NCBI GenBank assembly: GCA_023435985.1
Contig: JAEZKY010000059.1
Coordinates: 1 to 37,288 of the forward strand
Direction: 5' to 3'
Origin: Bacillota bacterium
GTDB taxonomy: Bacteria > Bacillota > Clostridia > Clostridiales > Clostridiaceae
Length of the DNA stretch: 37,288 nt
Within the stretch, counting starts at the first letter, position 1. Every line of letters begins with the position of its first letter. Made by a program: the position numbers and the translations under genes. Below, one piece after another: positions 17,095-25,772 of this stretch. The notes under the pieces are model-generated. The model searched no databases. It was not told the origin of the DNA and was given only the letters and a program-made list of their open reading frames with translations.

Positions 17095-17105
17095 TTATTT
17101 CCCTC

Positions 17106-18515
17106 CTATGCCAAAAAATTTACATTTCCGTTATCGATAGCTTGTATGTTGCTATCCGTTGAATAATCTTCATCACTTATTTTTTCAACTCCACTATTAC
17201 TAGTGTTTTTAGAATCTTTTTGCTGTTCCTGGGTAAATTGTCCATTAAAGTCTCCATTTTTAAAGAATGTTGTATCATCTTGATAAAGTTCAATATTAAT
17301 TTCATTAATTCTAATATTCTTATCATTCAACTCATTCTTTATATCAGTTAAATTTTGCATAAGTAAATTAGTAGTATCTTTTGAAGCAGCTTTTAAATTA
17401 GCCTTCATAACTCCATCTTCTTGAGTTAAACTTATAGTTAATTCTCCTAGATTTTCCGGATTAATTTTAACAGTTAATTCTTTTAATCCATTACTACTCA
17501 TAAATTTAACATCTTGAACTATATCATTTGCAAATGTAGCTCTATTTACAGTAAGATTTTTTGATGTATCTGTCACTGCTTCCTGATTTTGAATAAGTTG
17601 GTTTCTAGAAATAAATAAATTTATTTTATTTGTTGTATCTCCAGTTTTATCATCAGTAGCCAATGAGTTTAAAAACTTATCTCCTTTAGAAGATTCCTTA
17701 TTGTCTAGCGTAGTATTAGCATTAGAGTTACTGCTTTCATTTTCAGTAGAATTTTCATTATTATTTTGTGAATAATTCTTATTTAGCAAATCTTCTAAAG
17801 TTAAAACTTTACCATTTTGATTTTGTTTATCATCTATCATCTTAGATATTTCTGACATCAAATCTTTAATACCATCTTTAACTTCTTTTGAAGTGTTACT
17901 ATTATCATTTATATTTTTCAAAATGTTTTGTACTAGACTTAATGAATTAGTATCTAACTTATCTTTTGCTGAATCTGTTTGCAGAAGTTTAATTAAATTA
18001 TCCATAACACTATTTAAGTTATCGCTTGATGACGATGTATCTTTACCAACACCTTCTATCAGTTTTTGCAACATATCAGAATTAGCTTTTTCATCTGTTG
18101 ATGCTATATCTTTTTGATTTATACCCAATTGAGCAAGTAAATTCATAAGTTCATTCAATATGTCATTAACATCATCTTTTGAAGCTGATTTACTTTCTTC
18201 CTCTAACTCTTCAAGCTTATCTTTTAATTCATCAATTTCAGAAGAGTCTTTATTTTCAACTTTAGCACTATTGCTATCATCTTCAACTTGATTACTTTTG
18301 CTCTTATTATCAACTTTAGATCTAGCATCTTTATCATTAGGCTTAGTGCTGGTGTTGTTATTATCTACTTGCTTTTCACTTTTCTTAGAACTTAACGTTT
18401 CTTGAAAATCTTTATTTCTAGTAGACTTATTTGATGAACTTGTCATAGAATTTGTACTAGAATTCACTATACTATTTTTAGCATAATCATAAGATATTTT
18501 AGTAGCTGTAGCCAT
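17106..18515 (-). CDS. fliK: Hook-length control protein FliK
   Basis: A 469-residue protein that measures hook length and triggers the FlhB specificity switch. The N-terminal two thirds are low-complexity Asn/Ser/Lys/Asp with a coiled-coil-like run near 95-120. The C-terminal FliK (flg_hook) domain shows LKELTVKINPENLGELTISLTQEDGVMKANLKA and LTDIKNELNDKNIRINEINIEL. I start it at the ATG at 18515, since AAGGGGG lies 8 nt upstream; the in-frame GTG at 18524 overlaps that site. The low-complexity ruler region is poorly conserved, so identity rests on the C-terminus and on position between fliJ and flgD. Confidence 0.9.
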   Translation of the reverse strand: MATATKISYDYAKNSIVNSSTNSMTSSSNKSTRNKDFQETLSSKKSEKQVDNNNTSTKPNDKDARSKVDNKSKSNQVEDDSNSAKVENKDSSEIDELKDKLEELEEESKSASKDDVNDILNELMNLLAQLGINQKDIASTDEKANSDMLQKLIEGVGKDTSSSSDNLNSVMDNLIKLLQTDSAKDKLDTNSLSLVQNILKNINDNSNTSKEVKDGIKDLMSEISKMIDDKQNQNGKVLTLEDLLNKNYSQNNNENSTENESSNSNANTTLDNKESSKGDKFLNSLATDDKTGDTTNKINLFISRNQLIQNQEAVTDTSKNLTVNRATFANDIVQDVKFMSSNGLKELTVKINPENLGELTISLTQEDGVMKANLKAASKDTTNLLMQNLTDIKNELNDKNIRINEINIELYQDDTTFFKNGDFNGQFTQEQQKDSKNTSNSGVEKISDEDYSTDSNIQAIDNGNVNFLA

Positions 18516-18590
18516 TATTCTCACCCCCTTTCAAGTCCAATGGGATTTTACATATATTAAAAATAAAAATATGCCTTTTCCATAACTTTA

Positions 18591-19031
18591 TTATTGAATA
18601 CTTTTCCCTCTCATATATGCATAAAGAGCTAATTCATCTATATTAATCTGCTCTATTCGATCCTGTTCTTTTATGTACGAAGTATATTTTTTATCCTTTA
18701 AAGTTTGAACAGTTTTTCTTTCCACCTGTTTTACTATTAAATCTTTTCTTCTGTTATCAATTTCTTTATTTTTAACATCCAAATCTTTCTCTGCTGTTCT
18801 TATTCCGCTTTGAACTCCTTGTATATAATATCTCTTTAATTTTTGATATACTACATCTTCATTTGGAGTTATCCCTTTATATTTATTGTAATTGTGATTA
18901 AGTTCCTTTAGTCTTTCTTCTATATTCTTTTTTTCTCTCTGACTTTCAATAAATAATCTTTTGCTTTCTTCTTCTTTTGAAATCCTTATTTCAAGGAGTT
19001 TTTGTAACCCAAATTTAAATCTTTCAGCCAA
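18591..19031 (-). CDS. fliJ: Flagellar export chaperone FliJ
   Basis: A 146-residue protein predicted to be an almost continuous antiparallel coiled coil, with heavy Lys/Glu/Arg/Leu content. FliJ sits in the FliI ATPase ring and couples it to FlhA. The N-terminus FKFGLQKLLEIRISKEEESKR fits the family start. The start is TTG with GGGGGAG about 9 nt upstream. Sequence conservation in FliJ is weak, so the call also uses its place directly after fliI. Confidence 0.85.
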   Translation of the reverse strand: MAERFKFGLQKLLEIRISKEEESKRLFIESQREKKNIEERLKELNHNYNKYKGITPNEDVVYQKLKRYYIQGVQSGIRTAEKDLDVKNKEIDNRRKDLIVKQVERKTVQTLKDKKYTSYIKEQDRIEQINIDELALYAYMRGKSIQ

Positions 19032-19053
19032 AGTGAAGCTCCCCCTTTAATCA

Positions 19054-19080
19054 GCTAACAGTTAACAATTTACAGTTATG
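19054..19080. repeat. AT-rich palindromic repeat in the fliI-fliJ gap
   Basis: The stretch CTAACAGTTAACAATTTACAGTTA is partly self-complementary and resembles sequences at 1958-1990, 10271-10294 and 20532-20562. The 155-nt gap shows nothing else of note. Confidence 0.45.
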
Positions 19081-19186
19081 ATTGAAATACATTCTAGATT
19101 TCTCTAATTACTTTCGTAACTTGTATAGTTATTACTATTTTTTAAAATTTTTACTTCTCAAATTTTAAACCAGGTATATATTCTTG

Positions 19187-20503
19187 TTATCTAAACATTG
19201 ATAACAATGCATCCTCTGTTTCTTCAAAGCCTGATTTTTCATCAATGCCCTGACATAAAAAACTATTAAGCACCTCATTATAATTAACTGCCATATCAAT
19301 CTTTTTATTACTTCCCTTAACATAAGCACCTATGTTAATTAAGTCTTCAGAGTCTTTGTAAGTTGCTAAAAGATCTCTTGCCATTGATGCAGCTTCTTTA
19401 TGTTCTTTAGGTGCTATTTGGCTCATAAGTCTGCTGACGCTGTTTAAAATATCAATAGCTGGATAATGATTTTTATGTGCCAAGTCTCTTGATAAAACTA
19501 TATGTCCATCTAATATACCTCTAACAGCATCTGCTATAGGTTCATTAAAATCGTCACCATCTACAAGTACAGTGTAAAATGCAGTTATTGATCCATCACT
19601 CGATGTACCTGATCTTTCCATAAGCTTCGGAAGTTTCGCAAATACTGAAGGTGTATATCCTTTTGTCGCTGGTGGTTCCCCTATTGCAAGCCCCACTTCT
19701 CTTTGAGCCATAGCAAATCTTGTAACTGAATCCATCATAAGAATTACTTTTTTTCCTTTATCTCTAAAGTACTCTGCTATTGCAGTAGCTGTTAATGCTC
19801 CCTTAATTCTTATTAATGCGGGTTTGTCAGAAGTAGCGCATACTACAACAGATTTTTTCATACCCTCAGGCCCTAAATCCTTTTCTATAAATTCACGTAC
19901 TTCTCTTCCTCTTTCTCCAATTAAAGCTATTACATTTACATCTGCCTTAGCTTCTCTTGCTATCATTCCAAGAGTTGTACTTTTACCAACTCCACTACCT
20001 GCAAATATACCAATTCTCTGCCCATCTCCACAAGTTAAAAATCCATCTATGGCTCTTACTCCTGTTGGCATTATCTCCTGTATTCTCTTTCTTTTTAAAG
20101 GATCTGGTGCATCATTTTCTAAAGGATATTCTTCACCTTCCATTGATATACTTTCTGAATCAATTGGTTTCCCAAGCCCATCAATTATATGTCCAAGCAA
20201 TTTATCTGAACACTTAACGCTTAATGGTTTATGTTGTGGTACTACCCTACAGCCTGGTGAAATTCCTATAAGTTCATCAAGTGGCATTAGGATTACAAAT
20301 TCATCTTTAAATCCAACAACCTCACAATTTATCGGAATATTTCTTTCGTTGTATATTACACAAAGTTCACCAACAAATGCCTTAATACCTTGTACTTCAA
20401 TTGTAAGACCTATTACTTTCTTAACAATACCTTCACTATATATAGTGGAAGTATTATTTACCTTTTTTATTAATTTACTAAAATCCAGTTCTAAATCCAG
20501 CAT
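19187..20503 (-). CDS. fliI: Flagellar export ATPase FliI
   Basis: A 438-residue F1-beta-like ATPase that drives or primes flagellar protein export. Walker A GSGVGKST is at 169-176, followed by the family text ALIGERGREVREFI and the Walker B segment KVILMMDSVTRFAMAQREVGLA, then EPPATKGYTPSVFAKLPKLMERSG. Length is normal. ATG with AAGGGGTAA upstream. It lies between fliH, its inhibitor and partner, and fliJ, in the standard H-I-J order. A 136-nt gap with inverted repeats separates it from fliH. Confidence 0.97.
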   Translation of the reverse strand: MLDLELDFSKLIKKVNNTSTIYSEGIVKKVIGLTIEVQGIKAFVGELCVIYNERNIPINCEVVGFKDEFVILMPLDELIGISPGCRVVPQHKPLSVKCSDKLLGHIIDGLGKPIDSESISMEGEEYPLENDAPDPLKRKRIQEIMPTGVRAIDGFLTCGDGQRIGIFAGSGVGKSTTLGMIAREAKADVNVIALIGERGREVREFIEKDLGPEGMKKSVVVCATSDKPALIRIKGALTATAIAEYFRDKGKKVILMMDSVTRFAMAQREVGLAIGEPPATKGYTPSVFAKLPKLMERSGTSSDGSITAFYTVLVDGDDFNEPIADAVRGILDGHIVLSRDLAHKNHYPAIDILNSVSRLMSQIAPKEHKEAASMARDLLATYKDSEDLINIGAYVKGSNKKIDMAVNYNEVLNSFLCQGIDEKSGFEETEDALLSMFR

Positions 20504-20531
20504 TTTAGAATTACCCCTTTACAATATCAAT

Positions 20532-20635
20532 TTACAATTGACAATGCATAATTAACAATTTACTTAAATATTTTTTAAATTTCAAAGAGCTTATTCTACA
20601 ATTGTTAATTGTCAATTTTTCATTGTCAATTGTAA
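20532..20635. repeat. Long inverted repeat in the fliH-fliI gap
   Basis: TTACAATTGACAATG (20532-20546) and CATTGTCAATTGTAA (20621-20635) form a perfect 15-bp inverted repeat. Inside them AATTAACAATTTA and ACAATTGTTAATTGTC extend the match imperfectly. The element nearly fills the gap. It could act as an RNA hairpin between fliH and fliI or be a small mobile palindrome related to the other gap repeats. Confidence 0.7.
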
Positions 20636-20639
20636 TCAA

Positions 20640-21425
20640 TTATCCAAATAACGCTTTTCGTATTTGTTCCATACCGATTTCTACACCTATTTTTACCATA
20701 CCGCTTGGTTTCTCCAAGGTTGCATTTCCAGGTTCCATAGACTCATCAGTAATTACAAAAATTTCATTTTTTATACCATAAGATACTTTCCATCTTTCAA
20801 CTTGAGTTTTTAATTCTTCTGCATGAACCGAATTCACCTTTAAAATAACATTATCTTCTCCTTTTGAAATTTTAAAAGCTTCTTCAATAATTGCATTCAT
20901 AGCATCATCCCTGCTTAATTCCTTTTTAGCAATGCTTTCTGCTATTTCTAATGCTAATTTTACTACTTCTACTTTTTTTGCTTCTAAATATTCTTCATAA
21001 TTCTCATGTGCTGATTTTAAAAGTATCTCTGCTTTGTTCACAATTTCAGAAGCCTCTGCTCTAGCTCCATCTATTGTCTCATCATAGGCTTTTTTATAAC
21101 CATCCTCATATCCATTTTTAAGCCCTTGTTCATATCCCTTTTCGTAAGCCTCTTTTTCAGCAGCGGTCGCTTCCATTTGTGCTCTTAAAGTTATCGCCTG
21201 CTTTTCTCTTTTTGCATCTTCTATTATTCTTTGTCCAATATCTTCGTACTTTTTTAAAAGTTCTTCCGGGTCAATTCGAGGCACCTTTACTTCACTATCA
21301 TCCTCTTCCTTTCCCTCTTCAAGCTCTCTTAATACTACTTTCTTACTAACATACTCTGTTGTAATAACTTTATTATGTCCTTCTTTCGCGAATCCTTTTT
21401 TTATTAAGCTATACGATGATTGCAT
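20640..21425 (-). CDS. fliH: Flagellar export ATPase regulator FliH
   Basis: A 261-residue partner of FliI. A long helical region with Glu/Lys/Ala and a run of GYEQGLKNGYEDGYKKAYD (GxxxG-like repeats typical of FliH) spans about 85-140. The C-terminal V-ATPase E-like domain includes KVNSVHAEELKTQVERW and ends IGVEIGMEQIRKALFG. I start it at the ATG at 21425, since AGAGGTGGAG precedes it closely; a GTG three codons earlier has no ribosome site. It overlaps the end of fliG by 17 nt, so translation is coupled. Confidence 0.9.
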   Translation of the reverse strand: MQSSYSLIKKGFAKEGHNKVITTEYVSKKVVLRELEEGKEEDDSEVKVPRIDPEELLKKYEDIGQRIIEDAKREKQAITLRAQMEATAAEKEAYEKGYEQGLKNGYEDGYKKAYDETIDGARAEASEIVNKAEILLKSAHENYEEYLEAKKVEVVKLALEIAESIAKKELSRDDAMNAIIEEAFKISKGEDNVILKVNSVHAEELKTQVERWKVSYGIKNEIFVITDESMEPGNATLEKPSGMVKIGVEIGMEQIRKALFG

Positions 21426-22425
21426 CTTCTCCACCTCTTGCTATGATGATTTCATTAGCATCATCTAACCTTCTAATAACAGAAACAATCTTTTGTTGCG
21501 CCTTTTCAACATCTGTAATTCTTACTGGTCCTAAGAATTCCATATCTTCCTTCAATGCAGCAGCTGCTCTCTTGGATTGATTTCTGTAAATACAGTTAGC
21601 AACTTCATCAGAACATCCTTTAAGTGCAAGGGCAAGATCTGAAGCATCAACTTCTCTAAGAATTCTTTGAATAGATACATCATCAAGAGAAATAATATCT
21701 TCAAATACAAACATTGAACTCTTAACTTTATCTGCAAGTTCTGCATCTTCTCTTTCCAAGCCTTCAGTAATATTCTTTTCAGTTGTTCTATCAACTTGAT
21801 TTAAAATACCTACTAAAGTCTCTACACCGCCTAAGCTTGTCATCTCTGTTCTTACTACTGAAGATAACTTACTTTCAAGTACTGATTCTATTTCTTTAAT
21901 TACCATTGGAGACGTATTATTCATAGTTGCTATTCTATAAGCAACTTCACTTTGTGTTTCCTCTGGTAATTCTGCCATAACCTGCGCTGCCTTATCCGCT
22001 TGGAGATAACATAATATAAGTGCTATTGTTTGTGGCTGTTCTGATATTATTACATTTAATAATTGATGAGAATCTGCCTTTCTTGCAATTGAAAAAGGTC
22101 TGTACTGAGCTGTAGCTTCTGATACCTTTTCCAATATTTCACTGGCTCTTTGAGATCCTAATGCTTTTGAAAGCAGTGTCTTAGCATAATCCATACCACC
22201 CTCAATTATGTAATCTCTAGCTTTATTTATTTGTAAAAATTCATTTAATATTTCTTCTCTTTGTTCTGATGTAACAGAAGTGATATTAGCTATTTCATAA
22301 GTTATTTTTTGAATATCACTTTCTGGTAATTTTTTCAATATACCAGATGAAGCTTCTGGACCAAGTGTTATAAATAGTATTGCAGCCTTATGCACTCCTG
22401 TTAATTGAGTTTGTTCCTTTGCCAT
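21409..22425 (-). CDS. fliG: Flagellar motor switch protein FliG
   Basis: A 338-residue rotor protein linking the MS ring to the C ring and touching the stator. N-terminal domain LTGVHKAAILFITLGPEASSGILKKLPESD, middle domain with EQPQTIALILCYLQADKAAQVMAELPEE (the EHPQ-type FliM-binding motif), and C-terminal domain with MFVFEDIISLDDVSIQRILREVDASDLALALKG, which carries the charged stator-facing helix. Length is typical. ATG with GAGAGGTGAT upstream. It lies between fliF and fliH. FliM and FliN partners are not in the window. Confidence 0.96.
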   Translation of the reverse strand: MAKEQTQLTGVHKAAILFITLGPEASSGILKKLPESDIQKITYEIANITSVTSEQREEILNEFLQINKARDYIIEGGMDYAKTLLSKALGSQRASEILEKVSEATAQYRPFSIARKADSHQLLNVIISEQPQTIALILCYLQADKAAQVMAELPEETQSEVAYRIATMNNTSPMVIKEIESVLESKLSSVVRTEMTSLGGVETLVGILNQVDRTTEKNITEGLEREDAELADKVKSSMFVFEDIISLDDVSIQRILREVDASDLALALKGCSDEVANCIYRNQSKRAAAALKEDMEFLGPVRITDVEKAQQKIVSVIRRLDDANEIIIARGGEDAIIV

Positions 22426-22434
22426 ATCTATCTA

Positions 22435-24009
22435 TCACCTCTCATTTTCAGTCAACCATGACTTAATTATTTCTACGACTTGATCTGGTTTTTCAATTGC
22501 ATATTTCTTTATTTCATCTTCTAGATGAGATTTTTTAGTTTTAGACTCAAATTCTATTGGTTCAAAAGTTTCTGGATCTTTAGGTATTATACTATCATCA
22601 ATTAATGTATCTAATATTTGTTCTTCTTCTGCTCTCTTCCTTCTTCTTCTTCTCATTAAGATCACTGCACCTGTAACTGCTCCAGCTAAAACTATTGCCC
22701 CTAAAATTCCAGCAATAACCATCATTCTATTTTTACTTGCTGCTGCCTCAGCTGCATTCATTGCATCTAATTCTGACTTAGCTTGATCTTGAGAGCTTGT
22801 ATCAAATGCCATTCCAAGTACTGAAACTTGATCTCCCCTATTTGCATCAAGTCCAATTGCATTTGCCACTTGTGTCTCAAGTGCCTGCTTAGTTGCATCA
22901 TCTAAATTTCCATCAATCATAACTGATGCTGTAAGTCTTTTAACTTCTCCTGGTGCACTAATAACTTTTGACTCAGTTTTTCCTGTATCATAGTTAGTTT
23001 TTTGATCTTCTTTACTCGAAGTTGAATTATTTGTAGCACTATTAGTAATCTGATTACTCATATTATTATCCACAGGACTCTGACTATCTGTACCTGTCCC
23101 TGCAGTGTTTGCTTCTTTAGAATTTTCCTGACTCACAATTACCTTATTAGGGTCAACCACTGTCTGTGTCTTTTGCTTTGAATCAAAATCTAAATCTGCA
23201 TTAACAGACACTTTTACTTTATCTTTACCAACAACTGGTTCTAGTATACTTATAATTGCTTTCTGTAATCTATCTTCATATGTTTTTTCTGCTGTCTGCT
23301 GCTTTGATAGCGTATCAGAACTTACTGAATCTTTATCATCACTATTCATATCTTTAGTGAGTAAATTCATCTTGTCATCAATAACATCTATGTTTTCCTT
23401 TGGAACATTTGCTGTGGCTCCTGATACTAAAGCTACTATAGATTTCACTTGATCATCGCCAATAGTTTGTCCAGTTTTAAGTTTTAAGTATACAGCAGCT
23501 TTACCTGCTTGCTTATCCTTTGCAAATACAGAATCTTCTGCTTGCGTAATATGTACTCTTGCGTCCTGCACCTGAGGAAAACTCTTTATAGTCTTTTCTA
23601 GTTCTCCTTCCTGCATTCTAACTTCTTTAATTTTAAACTCCTCATCCGTCATACCAAAAGAGCTTCCACCGTCCATAAGCTCATACCCTTTACTTTCTGT
23701 TGTAAGATTGGGTGCTAATGTAAGTCTTAATTTGTCCACTTGGTCTTGAGGAACACTAATAGTATTCGTACTATTATCTATTTTTGCATCAATCTTATTA
23801 TCATTTAAATATTTTATTACAGTTTGTGCATTTCCTTCATCAAGATTAGAAAATAAAACTTGGTACTTATTGGTAGATGAGTAGAAAATCCCACTAACAA
23901 TTGCTATAATAAGCGCTAAAATCGAAGCTATTATAGCAATTTTCACTCTTCTGCTCTGGGATTTAAACTTTTCTAAAAGCCCCTTAACCTTTTCCAAAAG
24001 TTTCTTCAT
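22435..24009 (-). CDS. fliF: Flagellar MS-ring protein FliF
   Basis: A 524-residue inner-membrane ring protein. The first membrane helix (about 24-46) is followed by ring-building motifs: the KYQVLFSNLDEGNAQTVIKYL segment, RMQEGELEKTIKSFPQVQDARVHI and KAAVYLKLKTGQ. A Ser/Asn/Thr/Asp-rich loop lies near 285-340, then a second membrane helix (about 430-452, before RRRRRKRAEEE). The FliG-binding C-terminus is DEIKKYAIEKPDQVVEIIKSWLTE. Length is at the normal family value. ATG with GGTGAGGAG upstream. Confidence 0.96.
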   Translation of the reverse strand: MKKLLEKVKGLLEKFKSQSRRVKIAIIASILALIIAIVSGIFYSSTNKYQVLFSNLDEGNAQTVIKYLNDNKIDAKIDNSTNTISVPQDQVDKLRLTLAPNLTTESKGYELMDGGSSFGMTDEEFKIKEVRMQEGELEKTIKSFPQVQDARVHITQAEDSVFAKDKQAGKAAVYLKLKTGQTIGDDQVKSIVALVSGATANVPKENIDVIDDKMNLLTKDMNSDDKDSVSSDTLSKQQTAEKTYEDRLQKAIISILEPVVGKDKVKVSVNADLDFDSKQKTQTVVDPNKVIVSQENSKEANTAGTGTDSQSPVDNNMSNQITNSATNNSTSSKEDQKTNYDTGKTESKVISAPGEVKRLTASVMIDGNLDDATKQALETQVANAIGLDANRGDQVSVLGMAFDTSSQDQAKSELDAMNAAEAAASKNRMMVIAGILGAIVLAGAVTGAVILMRRRRRKRAEEEQILDTLIDDSIIPKDPETFEPIEFESKTKKSHLEDEIKKYAIEKPDQVVEIIKSWLTENER

Positions 24010-24030
24010 TATTTTGCTCTCCTCACCCTA

Positions 24031-24348
24031 CTACAATTGCATCTTTATTAATTGATTATATCCATCTAATAATTTATCTCTAGTTTGAGCCAAAAATTGC
24101 AAATTCAAACTAGCTTCCTGGCTTTTAATCATCATATCATCAACGCTTACATCTTCACCTTTAACAAACTTTGATGTAGTAAGATCAGCTTGTGTCATTT
24201 TATCATTAGCATCATCTAAAGACTTTTTTAACACATCTCCAAAATTAACACCATTATTTTGTTCATTATTTTCATTACCATTGTCAAGTTTATTAAACTT
24301 ACTGTTAAATAAAACCTCATTTTGTGCAAATTTATCCTCTATTTTCAT
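24031..24348 (-). CDS. fliE: Rod-MS ring junction protein FliE
   Basis: A 105-residue protein that joins the MS ring to the rod. The conserved half is NNGVNFGDVLKKSLDDANDKM, DVSVDDMMIKSQEASLNLQFLAQTRDKLLDGYNQLIKMQL, matching the family C-terminus. No membrane segment. ATG start, 11 nt after flgC. It belongs to the flgB-flgC-fliE trio found in most flagellar clusters. Confidence 0.93.
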   Translation of the reverse strand: MKIEDKFAQNEVLFNSKFNKLDNGNENNEQNNGVNFGDVLKKSLDDANDKMTQADLTTSKFVKGEDVSVDDMMIKSQEASLNLQFLAQTRDKLLDGYNQLIKMQL

Positions 24349-24359
24349 TTCTCATACCC

Positions 24360-24767
24360 CTACTTTCCTATCTCTAAAGCTTTTGAAAACATACTTTTCA
24401 AAGCATTAAATGTATCAACATTAGCCTCATAAGACCTTGTAGCTACCATCATGTCCGCCATTTCATTTAACACATTCACATTAGGCTTTGTAACATATCC
24501 ATCAGCATCTGCATCTGGATTTGTCGGATCATATTCTTTTCTAAGTGGTGATGGATCCTTCTCAATCTTTACAGCTTTAACCCCCGCCATATCCTTATTA
24601 GCATCAAGAGCTTCCTGAAATACTGCCACCTTTCTAACATATGGGCCGCTTCCATCAGCACTTCTAGTTGTATTTGCATTTGCCATATTTGATGTTATGG
24701 TATCCATTCTTAATCTTTCTGCTGAAAGCCCTGTTGCACTAATTTGCATAGAACTAAATGCATTCAT
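24360..24767 (-). CDS. flgC: Flagellar rod protein FlgC
   Basis: A 135-residue proximal rod protein. N-terminal helix SSMQISATGLSAERLRMDTITSNMANANTTR is the FlgC signature, and the C-terminal helix VNVLNEMADMMVATRSYEANVDTFNALKSMFSKALEIGK is complete. No Cys. ATG with AAGGGGGAAGAG upstream. It follows flgB after 75 nt. Confidence 0.95.
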   Translation of the reverse strand: MNAFSSMQISATGLSAERLRMDTITSNMANANTTRSADGSGPYVRKVAVFQEALDANKDMAGVKAVKIEKDPSPLRKEYDPTNPDADADGYVTKPNVNVLNEMADMMVATRSYEANVDTFNALKSMFSKALEIGK

Positions 24768-24842
24768 CTCTCTTCCCCCTTATTAACTTTATACCTTATA
24801 TGTATTATTTCTTACCCTAACAAATCATATAAACTCATTTTT

Positions 24843-25244
24843 TTATTTTAGTACAGTTTTCATATTGTTGTATTCACTGTTTATCCTAGTTACCAATGCA
24901 TTATATTTAAGTGTATTAGCAGCTTGATTTACTTTTTCAATGTCTAGATCAACATTATTACCATCACTTCTCATGCTAGTACTATTATCTTGATCAATTG
25001 ATATGTACCCCTTACTTGAATCATCATCTCCAATGTGTTTAGAATTAGTTTTCTTTAATTCTAATCCAGATGAAGAAGTTCCGTTTTTTAAATTTTCTTC
25101 AAAAACAACATTAAATCTTTTGTAATTTTTTGTATTTATATTGGCCATATTGTTAGCAATTGTCTTTGATCTAACGTCAGAAGCATTTAACCCTAATTTT
25201 ACTAAATCATAAGTTGAATCACTTCCAATAAAATCTATCCCCAT
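24843..25244 (-). CDS. flgB: Flagellar rod protein FlgB
   Basis: A 133-residue proximal rod protein. The N-terminal rod signature is SDVRSKTIANNMANINTKNYKRFNVVFEE and the C-terminal helix is VNQAANTLKYNALVTRINSEYNNMKTVLK. It is the first gene of the long basal-body cluster, preceded by a 528-nt AT-rich leader without a sigma-28 match, so the cluster is probably read from a housekeeping promoter. ATG with a GGGAG ribosome site. No Cys. Confidence 0.95.
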   Translation of the reverse strand: MGIDFIGSDSTYDLVKLGLNASDVRSKTIANNMANINTKNYKRFNVVFEENLKNGTSSSGLELKKTNSKHIGDDDSSKGYISIDQDNSTSMRSDGNNVDLDIEKVNQAANTLKYNALVTRINSEYNNMKTVLK

Positions 25245-25772
25245 AATTTCACTCCCTTATAAATTTGTTATTATGATATAACTTAAATTTTTGAATATTT
25301 AAGCATGAAACCCAATTACTAATTTTCTAAATTTTACACCATTTAGACTATATAATTTAATTATAGAATAATCCGAGCAAATTTTCCATATTTTTTTTTA
25401 TATAATATATATAAATTGTTGTATTTATTACTATATTGGCTATAAAATGTTGTTTAATCCAATATTGTGGCATGATTATTCAAATTTTATACATTTTTCA
25501 TTTAATCTTAAAATATTGTATTATACTGTAGATTTCAATATTATAATTGCTAAATTTGTTATTTTATTGCCTTTATTTTTATATCTATAAAAATAAAAGT
25601 GATAGAATAACAAGTTTTAGAAAAGCACCCAATTGCTTTTCTTTTCAAAACTTTTTTATAAATCTTCTTCACTGAAATCAGTATTCACATTTTATGCTAA
25701 ACTTTTTTCGAAGATTTCACTCTAAAAGCTTGTTATAATTATCACTTTTAACTATTTATTTTTTTATGCTTA
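25245..25772. other. Leader and intergenic region upstream of flgB
   Basis: This 528-nt AT-rich gap has no convincing gene. A possible sigma-A -35 is TTGAAA (25538-25533, minus strand) with TATTTT 17 bp downstream; a TATAAT (25525-25520) overlaps the spacer without its own -35. Neither is firm. A 12-bp AT palindrome (25572-25597) and a large imperfect inverted repeat (25594-25750) lie on the side near the FliD-like gene. No GEMM-type c-di-GMP riboswitch, known before flgB in C. difficile, is recognisable. Confidence 0.6.
25594..25750. repeat. 157-bp imperfect inverted-repeat element after the FliD-like gene
   Basis: The left arm TAAAAGTGATA-GAATAACAAGTTTTAG (25594-25620) matches the inverse of the right arm 25722-25750 with a few differences. 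Inside is a 9-bp hairpin AGAAAAGCA/TGCTTTTCT (25619-25642). On the minus strand the left arm is followed by TTTTATTTTTAT. It could be a large terminator for the FliD-like gene, lying 22 nt after its stop, or a MITE. Confidence 0.5.

Noticed and set aside
19824..20555. Plus-strand open frame of 243 codons opposite fliI
   Set aside because: It is antisense to the Walker-motif region of fliI and shows no family features.
25245..25772. c-di-GMP riboswitch upstream of flgB, as in C. difficile
   Set aside because: No GEMM-type core with its conserved GC-rich stems and tetraloop-receptor parts is visible in this very AT-rich leader, though a PilZ gene is present.
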